This document shows positions 44,409-52,670 of a stretch of 64,000 nucleotides of DNA, piece after piece. This DNA is from Gracilibacillus oryzae. Lineage in GTDB: Bacteria; Bacillota; Bacilli; Bacillales; Amphibacillaceae. How positions within the stretch are numbered: position 1 is the stretch's first letter; every line of letters begins with the position of its first letter. Position numbers and translations under genes: made by a program. The notes below the pieces were generated by a model. It did no database searches, was not told where the DNA came from, and saw nothing but the letters and a program-made list of their open reading frames with translations. The stretch is taken from contig NZ_ML762428.1 of NCBI RefSeq assembly GCF_009498735.1, positions 79,327 through 143,326 of the forward strand, read 5' to 3'.

Positions 44409-44487
44409 TACAACCTTTACTTATCCCATTTAAACATTTATCCTAGTATTAAAACATATTATAATATTAATGAAACAGGTGATAATT

Positions 44488-45147
44488 ATGGAATTAACAG
44501 GAATCTGGTCAGGGTTATATAAAGTTAGTGTATTAGTAACCCGTCTTGCTTGGTTAAACATTCTTTGGCTAATCTCTACATTAATAGGTTTAATTTTATT
44601 TGGCATTATGCCAGCAACAATCGCTATGTTCACTGTTGTGCGGAAATGGATCCAGAAAGACTATGACGTGAATGTCTTTTCAACTTTTGTAAAAGCCTAC
44701 AAAGAAAACTTTATCCGTTCTAACCTTTTTGGTATAATTATCTATGTATTAGGTTATGTCTTATCCATATTCCTGAAATATACGGGATACATGAATGAGA
44801 GTGAATTATATCCGGTACTGTTTGGTATTTTTATTTTAGCATCATTTTTCTATGTTATGTTAATTTTATATATTGCTCCGGTTTACGTTCATTTTGATTT
44901 GACGTTTTGGCAATATATTAGATATGCAGTAACGATCGGTGCTGTTAATTTGCATTATTCCATTTGTACGTTAACTTTACTTGCAGGAATTTACTTTCTA
45001 TCATTTAGATATCCTGGCTTCGGGTTGTTTTTCGGCTTTAGTTTAAGCGCATACATTATTATGTTCTTGGCTAATATAGGCTTTAAACAGTTAGTAAAGA
45101 AACAGCAGGAACAAACAGGACAGCAGGCGGAAACTGTTTCAACTTAA
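44488..45147 (+). CDS. DUF624 membrane protein (YteU/YesV-like)
   Basis: The 219-residue protein has about five to six hydrophobic helices. It carries the DUF624 features RLAWLNILWLISTLIGLILFGIMPATIAMFTVVRKW and YNE-type segment FVKAYKENFIRSN. The start at 44488 is chosen because AGGTG precedes it at the right distance; an ATG 18 nt upstream overlaps that ribosome binding site. DUF624 proteins occur with oligosaccharide ABC importers of the Lpl/Yte/Yes type; their role is unknown. The next gene is an AraC-type regulator 49 bp downstream. Confidence 0.82.
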   Translation: MELTGIWSGLYKVSVLVTRLAWLNILWLISTLIGLILFGIMPATIAMFTVVRKWIQKDYDVNVFSTFVKAYKENFIRSNLFGIIIYVLGYVLSIFLKYTGYMNESELYPVLFGIFILASFFYVMLILYIAPVYVHFDLTFWQYIRYAVTIGAVNLHYSICTLTLLAGIYFLSFRYPGFGLFFGFSLSAYIIMFLANIGFKQLVKKQQEQTGQQAETVST

Positions 45148-45196
45148 TAGTTTTGCTGCTGTCTTTACTAGACAATTTAATACGAGGAAGTTGCCT

Positions 45197-47494
45197 ATGA
45201 AAAAATTCTCTACAAAACATTATTTTAAATTGATTGCTTTTCTCATTATTTTAAGTACTGTGCCAGTTATTATCACAGGCGGACTTTCATATTGGCAGTC
45301 ATCCAATGCCATCGTAGATTATTCAAATGATGAAAAAAAACAAAACATCTATCAAATTCAAACAAATGTGGAACAAGTATTAAAATATGTCGACTTATCA
45401 ACAACCTATTTTGTCCGATCCACCCAGACCCAGCAATTTCTGAATGAAGATATGAATGCAGCATCATTTTCTGATTATCATAAATTAAGACGTGATCTTA
45501 ATCATCTTCAGACGATCGAGACAGGAATTGAAGATATTGTATTTGTCAGTTTTGAAAATAAATGGCTAATGAATAATGATGGGCTTGTAAATTTAAACAA
45601 TACTACGTATGAAGAAATTAAAACAAGTTATATGAATATTGCTGATAAATCAAGCTGGATCTTAGAAGATGCTGATAAAATTAATTTCCCAAACGCAACA
45701 AAGAAAAGCTGTTCCCATTATATTAACCTTGTCAAAAAGTTGCCTATTCTTTCCTCCGAACCCACTGGTGTTATCGGTGTTTTAATTCCTACATGTGAAC
45801 TGACGGAAATTATGGCAGGCAGTAACAATAGTGAGTCATTTCTGATTATAGATGAGAATAACCAGACAATCGCTCATAGCAATACAGCATATATCGGGGA
45901 AGATAATTATGTTCCATCTTCTCTCTTTAATAAAATTGACCAGAGTGTGGAAGAAGGTCAATTTGAATATACAATAAACGATGTCGCCTATAAAATCACT
46001 TATCATTCATCGAACTATAATAATTGGACTTATTTATCTTTTGTTAAATTAAGTGATTTGCATATGCGCTCAAGTTCCATTGGATGGATTACGCTGTTAA
46101 TTGTTATTCTACTATTAGTTTTGTCCACTATATTTGCTGTTATTGGAAGCAGAGTACTCTACAGACCAGTAAAACGGTTAAGAAATGCTATCTATTCTAA
46201 TCAGGCGGAAACGGATGGGAATAATGTAAATGAATTCGACTTAATTGAAACGCATATCGAGAAATTATTAAATCAGAACAATCAATTGGAACAACGGGTT
46301 CAAAGTCAAGTTACGCAATTAAAGCAACTGTTTATGATGCGACTTGTGCAAGGGAAAGTAAAAGAGGATGAGATTCCACTAAAACTGCAATCGTTCCATT
46401 ATCCTAAAGAGTGGACATGGTTAACGATCTTCTCTTTAAAATTTGATGCGATTGACCAGGAGAAATTCGATAAAAATGACCAGGATTTAATTTTATTCGC
46501 TATTAATAATCTGTTGGAGGATATCATTCCTCAAACGGAAAGATTAACTCCCGTAGTTCTCAACGATACACAAACGACGATTATTATTACAGACTGTGAA
46601 GATGATGCAGAATATACTCGCAGTATTAATGAAAAGGTCTTATTAATTCAGGAAAAGATTAAAGAATTGTTTAACTTGAGTGTAAGTATTGGAATCAGCC
46701 AGCGTTTTAAGCATTTGTATGAAGCGGATACTGCCTTCAGAGAAAGTAAGGAAGCTCTAAAGTATCGTCTCAAAATGGGTGAATCTTCTATCATTTTCTA
46801 TGAAAATCTAAACAGAAGGTATTCGAATATCGCACCATACCCAACAGCAATTAAGAATAAGATTTTTGATGCGATTAAAGTAAGTGACAAAGAGAAAGCA
46901 AAAACAGAATTATCAAAACTTTTTGAATATATTGACCGGAACGATATTCATCATCAGCAACTGGAGATTATTCTATCACGCTTTCTTTACGAGTTGTTTG
47001 AGTTGAAGGAATTGCTTGGAATCGAAGTAGAAGACTTTCATTCAACAGAGATGATTACACATTATCAAGACTTGAGTTCTCTCGAGGAGATTAATGACTG
47101 GATATCCAATCATATCATCCAGCCATTAATCGATAATCTTGATGCAAAAGATGATAATAAGAATAAACGAATTTCTGATAAAATGATTCGTATGATCCAA
47201 GGTAACTTTAACCGTGACCTATCTTTAGACTTTATTGCTGCTGAACTGCATTATAACCCAAATTATTTAAGCAGTATTTTCCAGAAGGAAACCGGATATT
47301 CATTCAGTGAATATTTATTGAAATACCGTTTAAATAAAGCGAAGGATTGGCTAACGCAAACAAATAAATCGGTAAAAGAAATCGCAGAAGAACTTCAATA
47401 TAATAATTCGCAAAACTTCATTCGTTCCTTCCGTAAGATGGAAGGGATCACACCAGGAAAGTATCGGGCCCAATATAAGACGAAAGAAGCATAG
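45197..47494 (+). CDS. Membrane-anchored AraC-family regulator (YesS-like)
   Basis: The 765-residue protein has an N-terminal transmembrane helix (residues 10-30), an extracytoplasmic sensor region (about 30-290) and a second helix (ITLLIVILLLVLSTIFAVIGSRVLY). A cytosolic linker and a C-terminal AraC helix-turn-helix pair follow (NFNRDLSLDFIAAELHYNPNYLSSIFQKETGYSFSEYLLKYRL, then SVKEIAEELQYNNSQNFIRSFRKMEGITPGKYR). This is the YesS/YtdP layout, which activates rhamnogalacturonan genes in Bacillus. The ATG at 45197 is chosen because GAGGAAG lies 7 nt upstream, against a TTG at 45191. It probably senses extracellular oligosaccharide or the loaded binding protein. Confidence 0.9.
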   Translation: MKKFSTKHYFKLIAFLIILSTVPVIITGGLSYWQSSNAIVDYSNDEKKQNIYQIQTNVEQVLKYVDLSTTYFVRSTQTQQFLNEDMNAASFSDYHKLRRDLNHLQTIETGIEDIVFVSFENKWLMNNDGLVNLNNTTYEEIKTSYMNIADKSSWILEDADKINFPNATKKSCSHYINLVKKLPILSSEPTGVIGVLIPTCELTEIMAGSNNSESFLIIDENNQTIAHSNTAYIGEDNYVPSSLFNKIDQSVEEGQFEYTINDVAYKITYHSSNYNNWTYLSFVKLSDLHMRSSSIGWITLLIVILLLVLSTIFAVIGSRVLYRPVKRLRNAIYSNQAETDGNNVNEFDLIETHIEKLLNQNNQLEQRVQSQVTQLKQLFMMRLVQGKVKEDEIPLKLQSFHYPKEWTWLTIFSLKFDAIDQEKFDKNDQDLILFAINNLLEDIIPQTERLTPVVLNDTQTTIIITDCEDDAEYTRSINEKVLLIQEKIKELFNLSVSIGISQRFKHLYEADTAFRESKEALKYRLKMGESSIIFYENLNRRYSNIAPYPTAIKNKIFDAIKVSDKEKAKTELSKLFEYIDRNDIHHQQLEIILSRFLYELFELKELLGIEVEDFHSTEMITHYQDLSSLEEINDWISNHIIQPLIDNLDAKDDNKNKRISDKMIRMIQGNFNRDLSLDFIAAELHYNPNYLSSIFQKETGYSFSEYLLKYRLNKAKDWLTQTNKSVKEIAEELQYNNSQNFIRSFRKMEGITPGKYRAQYKTKEA

Positions 47495-47530
47495 AAAAGG
47501 AGATCCACCGCTCTTGGTGGATCTCCTTTT
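47495..47530. terminator. Bidirectional terminator
   Basis: AAAAGGAGATCCACC and GGTGGATCTCCTTTT form a 15-bp perfect stem with a 6-nt loop between two convergent transcription units. Confidence 0.92.
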
Positions 47531-47535
47531 GCTAT

Positions 47536-48162
47536 TTAAAATTTCCTGTAAATCATCATATCGATAAGTTTATATAAAAAGAATGCTGCCACGAAGCCAC
47601 TTGCATAAGCAAAACATGTCGCTTCTAAAACTATAATATACAGCGAACTGTTAACAGTATTGCTTATCAGCAGCAATATCGCAAAGAAAAACAGGGCTAT
47701 AAACGCATAACCAATCAAATAATGATGTGCAGGCAAATGAAAGAGAGACGAATCTTTTGAAAGACGGTCAAACTCTTTTATTTTAAACTGGCTGATGGCA
47801 ATAGCCGTTGCTTCTTCCTCCGATTTACCCTGAAGGACTAAATCCTGGGCAAAATCATTCATATATGTCAGTAATTCCGCTTTCTCCTCTTTGTCAAGAG
47901 TTAATCGGTCAACAAAAGCTGTAAGATCTTTACTGTTTTTATACAGAACATTTATCTTTATATGCCCGATATAATTACAGATTGCCCATACTCCCCCAAT
48001 AATAATTGCCAGACCATATCCTGCCAGTGCAGTAATTGGCGTATGAGCAGGATCATCAAAATAGTCCAGCAACAGGGTGATGACAAACACACTAATCGAA
48101 ACGAGCAGAACCCATAGAAACTTTATATCTGAAAAGCTGGTAATTTTCCTAAATACATTCAT
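47536..48162 (-). CDS. Membrane protein with a HAAS-like domain, in a PadR operon
   Basis: The 208-residue protein has two N-terminal helices (KFLWVLLVSISVFVITLLLDYF, TPITALAGYGLAIIIGGVWAI) and two to three C-terminal helices. The central cytosolic helical segment (LTLDKEEKAELLTYMNDFAQDLVLQGKSEEEATAIAISQF) matches the pattern of HAAS domains, which commonly occur next to PadR regulators. It is the last gene of a padR-uppP-HAAS operon, 22 bp after uppP. The HAAS part may interact with PadR; function otherwise unknown. Confidence 0.7.
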   Translation of the reverse strand: MNVFRKITSFSDIKFLWVLLVSISVFVITLLLDYFDDPAHTPITALAGYGLAIIIGGVWAICNYIGHIKINVLYKNSKDLTAFVDRLTLDKEEKAELLTYMNDFAQDLVLQGKSEEEATAIAISQFKIKEFDRLSKDSSLFHLPAHHYLIGYAFIALFFFAILLLISNTVNSSLYIIVLEATCFAYASGFVAAFFLYKLIDMMIYRKF

Positions 48163-48184
48163 GCAATCATTCCACTCCCCTTAT

Positions 48185-49000
48185 TTACATAAATAGAATG
48201 ACTAGCAAACCAACAATCACACAATAATAAGAGAAATATTTTAAGTTTCCTTTTGCCATAATATTCATAAACCATTTTAAAGCAAAATATGTTGCGATAA
48301 ATGTGGTGATAAATGCAATGAGATACGGAATAAGCAATGTATCAATGGCAGGATCTGTTAAGATGTCCGGTATTTCGAGTATACCTGTACCAAGACTGAC
48401 AGGAATATATAATAAGAAGGAGAAACGTAACGCAGTTTCCTGTTTCATTCCAACTAGCATTGAACCTACAATTGTTGCACCAGACCGGCTGATTCCCGGT
48501 GTCAGGGCAAGCATTTGCGCTATTCCGACCAGTACTGCATCTTTTGTTGTTAAATCTCCGTCATTCTTCCTTCCTCTTAAATTACGAATCATCCAGACTG
48601 CAGCTGCTGTTATTAAGAGAGTAACCCCTACTACTGTTGTATTGTTTCCAAGTAAACTGCCAATTTCATCATCAAAAAGCACACCAACTACGCCAACAGG
48701 GATCGTGGCACTGATCAAATAAATAATGAATCGAAAATCTTGCTTTGCAGACATATCTTTCTTAAAAATATAACTCAACCCATTCGTAACTAAACGCACG
48801 ATATCTTTACGATAAATAACTAACACTGCGAGTAATGACGCGAAATTGACGAATATTTCAAAAGAAAGTCCTCGTGCCTCAATATTGAATAATTCCCTAA
48901 AAATAACAATATGGCCACTTGAGGAAATAGGAATAGGTTCAGTAATCCCCTGAACTAATCCTAATATAAAATATTTAACCAGTGTTAATAGTTCTTCCAT
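48185..49000 (-). CDS. uppP: Undecaprenyl-diphosphate phosphatase UppP (BacA)
   Basis: UppP dephosphorylates undecaprenyl diphosphate to recycle the lipid carrier of cell-wall synthesis; extra copies give bacitracin resistance. The 271-residue protein has about eight helices and both signature motifs: [13 protein letters not shown] (Glu21, His30) and [14 protein letters not shown] with the catalytic Ser/Arg. It is the middle gene of an operon starting with a PadR regulator, so this copy is probably inducible rather than housekeeping. Confidence 0.93.
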   Translation of the reverse strand: MEELLTLVKYFILGLVQGITEPIPISSSGHIVIFRELFNIEARGLSFEIFVNFASLLAVLVIYRKDIVRLVTNGLSYIFKKDMSAKQDFRFIIYLISATIPVGVVGVLFDDEIGSLLGNNTTVVGVTLLITAAAVWMIRNLRGRKNDGDLTTKDAVLVGIAQMLALTPGISRSGATIVGSMLVGMKQETALRFSFLLYIPVSLGTGILEIPDILTDPAIDTLLIPYLIAFITTFIATYFALKWFMNIMAKGNLKYFSYYCVIVGLLVILFM

Positions 49001-49036
49001 AAAACAATCTCCTTTGCAGATCGAAATTTCAATTCG

Positions 49037-49351
49037 TTAAATAAATCGATTAACTACTTGTACGACATTTTTCCAGTCATTTTTATTTTGGTCTAATTGT
49101 TCCTTACCTTCTTCTGTAATTCCATAATACTTTCTTCTCCCGCCTTGGCTCTCTTCTCCCCAATAGGATGTAATTGCTCCATTATTCTCGAGGCGTTTTA
49201 AAGAAAGATAAAGGGTTCCTTCCTGGATGACAAAGGTACCTTCTGTTTTTTCTTTAATTTTTTTGGAAATTTGATAGCCATAATTATCTTCTGTGTTTAA
49301 CAAGGAAAGGATAAGCAGATCAATCGTTCCTTTTAGCATTTCTTTATTCAA
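49037..49351 (-). CDS. PadR-family transcriptional regulator
   Basis: The 104-residue protein is a standard short PadR (MLKGTIDLLILSLLNTEDNYGYQISKKIKEKTEGTFVIQEGTLYLSLKRLENNGAITSYW, then GGRRKYYGITEEGKEQL). It is a winged helix plus a dimerisation helix. It is the first gene of an operon with uppP and a HAAS-domain membrane protein, so it probably autorepresses and responds to a cell-envelope or drug signal. A PadR with a cytosolic HAAS partner is a recurrent pairing in Bacillaceae. Confidence 0.9.
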   Translation of the reverse strand: MNKEMLKGTIDLLILSLLNTEDNYGYQISKKIKEKTEGTFVIQEGTLYLSLKRLENNGAITSYWGEESQGGRRKYYGITEEGKEQLDQNKNDWKNVVQVVNRFI

Positions 49352-49516
49352 TAAATAATCCGCCCCTTCCTATTACCTAATATCATTAAGTAGTTTATTA
49401 TAGATTACTTAATAATGCAAGGTATTTTTAAATAATATTTGGTAAGACAGAGAGAGAAATAAGTCAACATCGTGTTCGATAAATTGTCTAATTTTGATAG
49501 TGCTAAAATACGTTCC

Positions 49517-49629
49517 GTAAATAAACTACGCTTTCCACGGGCGTCTGTCGAGCCTCCTCGTTCGCAAAGCCCACTCACTGCGGGGTCTCGACTAGGCCTC
49601 CGATCCCGTAGGAGTCTACGTTTATTTAC
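49517..49629. repeat. Dispersed hairpin repeat, copy 4 (divergent core)
   Basis: Ends GTAAATAAAC and GTTTATTTAC are inverted. Inside, CGCTTTCCACGGGC and GATCCCGTAGGAGTCTACG match the outer words of the other copies. The middle is different (GTCGAGCCTCCTCG, GGGGTCTCGACTAGGCC) and forms its own dyad on TCGAG/CTCGA. No gene is seen. Confidence 0.7.
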
Positions 49630-49851
49630 TCCACTTAGCTTCACTCTCTAAATCTTGGTAATGCTGATATTTCAGGGGTTAATAAACGTGCCTATATTAA
49701 TTATGTAATAATGTCCGGTGTGTAATGTAATAATTTCAATCCTCTTATTGGAGAGGACATAACATTGGCAATTTGCGGAGAGTTAGGATTGCTCATGAGG
49801 AAACAATAGTAGTTTGTCTATAATTTAATCAAGTTTCATAGACACGCTTTA

Positions 49852-50060
49852 GAAGAGAGACTTTCAATGGATTAGATGAGCGTGTATGAAAATCCACTTG
49901 GTAAAGTGAATTTCTTTACCAAGTTAGCAGACCGCCGTGCACATGGTAAAGAAGACACTACTCAAGAACACTTTGCTTGAGTAGATGTCGCCCTTATGCC
50001 CGTGGTGAAAGCGAGTATTTTCCCCAGCGGTGTGCTAGCATTCTCTATATTAGTACATTA
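49852..50060. repeat. Dispersed hairpin repeat, copy 5 (extended form with internal insertion)
   Basis: Flanks GAAGAGAGACTTT and TCTATATTAGTACATTA match copy 1. The inner hairpin ACTTGGTAAAG/CTTTACCAAGT is identical to copy 1. The left outer arm of copy 1 is missing. A roughly 40-bp segment with its own dyad (CTACTCAAG and CTTGAGTAG) is present instead, near 49957-49985. Confidence 0.75.
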
Positions 50061-50121
50061 AGCATTTGACAACCTTGGCTAATTATTGATTCCCAACCGC
50101 ATTCATTATATTCATATTATA

Positions 50122-51036
50122 TTATCCGAGAATGATTCGCAGAACGTTGGGGTTGTCCTTGAATGTTTTTGTTCCTGCGCCATATCCGATTTGCTTTACC
50201 GTCATGTCAGGGATGGAATCTGAGAATTCTTCCGCTAGTACTTTTACAATTGCTGCACCTGTTGGTGTTGTCAGCTCGCCTTTAATATTGGTGCTCTTTA
50301 ATGGGACATCTTTTAATATTTCCAAAGTAGCTGGTGCTGGGACAGGATAAAGACCATGATCAATTTTGATCCGTCCTGAACCAACTGGTACCGGTGAAGA
50401 GATCACTTTATTGATAGCTAGCTTGTCCACTAAAATCGCTGTACCAACAATATCTACAATCGAGTCAATTGCGCCAACTTCATGAAAGTGAACGGTTTCC
50501 AGATCCATCCCATGAATTTTTGCTTCAGCTTCCCCAATTACTTTGAAAATTTTCAGAGCTAATTCTTTAACAGACTGATCCAAATCACTACTCTCAATTA
50601 ATGCAACAATGTCTTTATATGTGCGATGATGATGGTGGCCATGATCATGCGTATGGTTGTGGTGATGTCCGTGACTATGATCATGAGTCTGTTTATGGTC
50701 ATGGTGATCATGGGTATGTGTATGTTCATGATCATGGTGATGATGGGTATGCCCGTGTCCATGGGTGTGCTCTTCATCATGATGATGGTGATGGCCATGT
50801 TCATGATGGTGGCCATCCTCATGGTGGTGCTCACCATAAATCACATCAAACTTCAAGCTGGAAATCCCGTTTTTATTTACCCGCGATAGCTTTAATTGAT
50901 ATTCATCCTCTAAATGTAACTTGCTCAATTCGCCCTCTAAAAACTCTAACTGTATTCCCGCTGTATCCATAAGAGCAGCAATTGTCATATCACCGCTTAT
51001 TCCTGAAAAGCAATCTAAATATAATCTCTTTTCCAT
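50122..51036 (-). CDS. larC1: LarC1: N-terminal half of LarC with an expanded His-rich loop
   Basis: This 304-residue protein is the N-terminal domain of the nickel-inserting cyclometallase LarC (LYLDCFSGISGDMTIAALMD at the start; VHFHEVGAIDSIVDIVGTAILVDKL; TPTGAAIVKVLAEEF). It ends GYGAGTKTFKDNPNVLRIILG, where the LarC2 domain normally continues. Residues about 68-138 are dominated by His, Asp, Glu and Gly, about forty His in all, and probably store or bind nickel. The LarC2 half is at 25642-26106. No other lar gene is adjacent; the gene stands alone between repeats and the arabinan operon. Confidence 0.9.
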   Translation of the reverse strand: MEKRLYLDCFSGISGDMTIAALMDTAGIQLEFLEGELSKLHLEDEYQLKLSRVNKNGISSLKFDVIYGEHHHEDGHHHEHGHHHHHDEEHTHGHGHTHHHHDHEHTHTHDHHDHKQTHDHSHGHHHNHTHDHGHHHHRTYKDIVALIESSDLDQSVKELALKIFKVIGEAEAKIHGMDLETVHFHEVGAIDSIVDIVGTAILVDKLAINKVISSPVPVGSGRIKIDHGLYPVPAPATLEILKDVPLKSTNIKGELTTPTGAAIVKVLAEEFSDSIPDMTVKQIGYGAGTKTFKDNPNVLRIILG

Positions 51037-51107
51037 TAAAAACTTCCTCTCTATAACTGCTGATACTCACATATTAAGCCTACTGATTCATAATTGTAAA
51101 GAAAAAA

Positions 51108-51130
51108 GGAACCGCTTCATTCGCGATTCC
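51108..51130 (-). terminator. Terminator of the arabinan hydrolase operon
   Basis: On the minus strand GGAATCGC, a GAATGAA loop and GCGGTTCC form an 8-bp stem followed by TTTTTTC. Confidence 0.8.
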
Positions 51131-51151
51131 TTCCCTTCCTTGCTTATCATA

Positions 51152-52630
51152 TTATTTAATAGAAATAGCAACAACTGATTTAGCAGGTAATTTTAACGAG
51201 AGCTCTGTTCCATTCAATTGGAAATCTGTGTAGTTAACAGGCTTCACATTATCCGGATTGTCAAATGTATTATGAGCATCCAATTCATCAGCTGTAATGA
51301 TACGTCCACTGATGTCAGAGAGATTCATACCGCGCAAGTCAACCTGCACATCTGCATCATCATTCTTATCAACATTACATAATGTCACATTAACTGTTCC
51401 ATTATTTGCTTTTGAAGAAGATACGGAAACTTGTGCAATCTCTTTCTCACCAACTTTTATCTGGTTTGATTCGATACTTAAATCTAAACGTTCAGCATCT
51501 TGATGTACTTTATACATTTCAAACACATGATATGTTGGTGTTAGAATCATTTTCTCTTTATCTGTTAAAATCATGGACTGAATCACGTTGATGGTTTGTG
51601 CAATATTTGCCATATGAACACGATCACTATGATTATTGAAAATGTTCAGCGAAACCCCGGCAACTAATGCATCACGGATGGTATTCTGCTGATACAGGAA
51701 GCCTGGATTTGTACCTGGTTCTACATCATACCATGCACCCCATTCATCAATAATCATGCCAATACGTTTTTCAGGGTCATACTTATCCATAATCGTTCCA
51801 TGTTTTTCAATCAATTCTTCTATATAATACGTTTTCTCCATCGTAATGTCCCAGACATCTTCTGTGAATCCTGTTGCAGGTCCTTTATTCCAGAATCCAC
51901 CTGGGTGAACATAATAATGCAGGCTTAAGCCATCCATGAGATGAGCTGCTTCTCTCATCAACACTTCTGTCCAGTTATAATCGTTGACATTAGCGCCGCC
52001 AGCTATACGGTAGATTTTATTATCGCCATAGTTCCTTACATATGTCTGGAATTGGCGATACAAGTCCGCATAATATTGTGGTCGCATATTACCGCCACAA
52101 CCCCAGTTTTCATTACCGACACCAAAATATTTTAGTGACCATGGTTCTTCTTTCCCATTTTCTTTACGCCAGTTTGCCATAGGTGACTCACCATCAAATG
52201 TCATATATTCTACCCATTCAGACATTTCCTGTACCGTTCCACTACCGACATTTCCATTAATATATGGCTCTGCACCTAACATTTCACATAACATATAGAA
52301 TTCGTGTGTCCCGAAGTGGTTATTTTCAATGACACCGCCCCAGTGGGTATTAACCATTCTTTTACGATCTTCACGCGGGCCAATCCCATCTTTCCAATGA
52401 TACTCATCAGCAAAACAACCTCCAGGCCAGCGAAGGAGTGGGATATCTATATTCTTTAGTGCTTCTACCACATCACTTCGAATTCCATTTGTATTTGGAA
52501 TCTCTGAATCTTCTCCTACCCAGAAACCTTCATAAATACAACGTCCCAAATGCTCAGCAAAATGTCCGTAGATATTCTTGTTAATTGTTCCTTTTGACAC
52601 ATCAGCATTAATAACAACTTTATTGCTCAT
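51152..52630 (-). CDS. abfA: GH51 alpha-L-arabinofuranosidase (first copy)
   Basis: The 492-residue cytosolic enzyme releases arabinose from arabinan and arabinoxylan oligosaccharides. GH51 catalytic residues are Glu174 in GVGNENWG (acid/base) and Glu296 in IIDEWG (nucleophile). The N-terminal [17 protein letters not shown] and [20 protein letters not shown] motifs are standard, and a C-terminal beta-sandwich follows. It is the last gene of a three-gene operon (GH51, GH27, GH51). It shares only the family core with the other GH51, so the two probably differ in linkage or substrate preference. Confidence 0.94.
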   Translation of the reverse strand: MSNKVVINADVSKGTINKNIYGHFAEHLGRCIYEGFWVGEDSEIPNTNGIRSDVVEALKNIDIPLLRWPGGCFADEYHWKDGIGPREDRKRMVNTHWGGVIENNHFGTHEFYMLCEMLGAEPYINGNVGSGTVQEMSEWVEYMTFDGESPMANWRKENGKEEPWSLKYFGVGNENWGCGGNMRPQYYADLYRQFQTYVRNYGDNKIYRIAGGANVNDYNWTEVLMREAAHLMDGLSLHYYVHPGGFWNKGPATGFTEDVWDITMEKTYYIEELIEKHGTIMDKYDPEKRIGMIIDEWGAWYDVEPGTNPGFLYQQNTIRDALVAGVSLNIFNNHSDRVHMANIAQTINVIQSMILTDKEKMILTPTYHVFEMYKVHQDAERLDLSIESNQIKVGEKEIAQVSVSSSKANNGTVNVTLCNVDKNDDADVQVDLRGMNLSDISGRIITADELDAHNTFDNPDNVKPVNYTDFQLNGTELSLKLPAKSVVAISIK

Positions 52631-52670
52631 TTTTCCACCTCATTTATTAAAATAATCTAGAAATCTATTT

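Noticed and set aside
49405-49644. 79-codon minus-strand frame
   Set aside because: It coincides with dispersed repeat copy 4 and has no start signal.
50598-50972. Open frames in other phases over the histidine-rich part of larC1
   Set aside because: Low-complexity CAT/CAC repeats keep all frames open; only the larC1 frame has family motifs on both sides.
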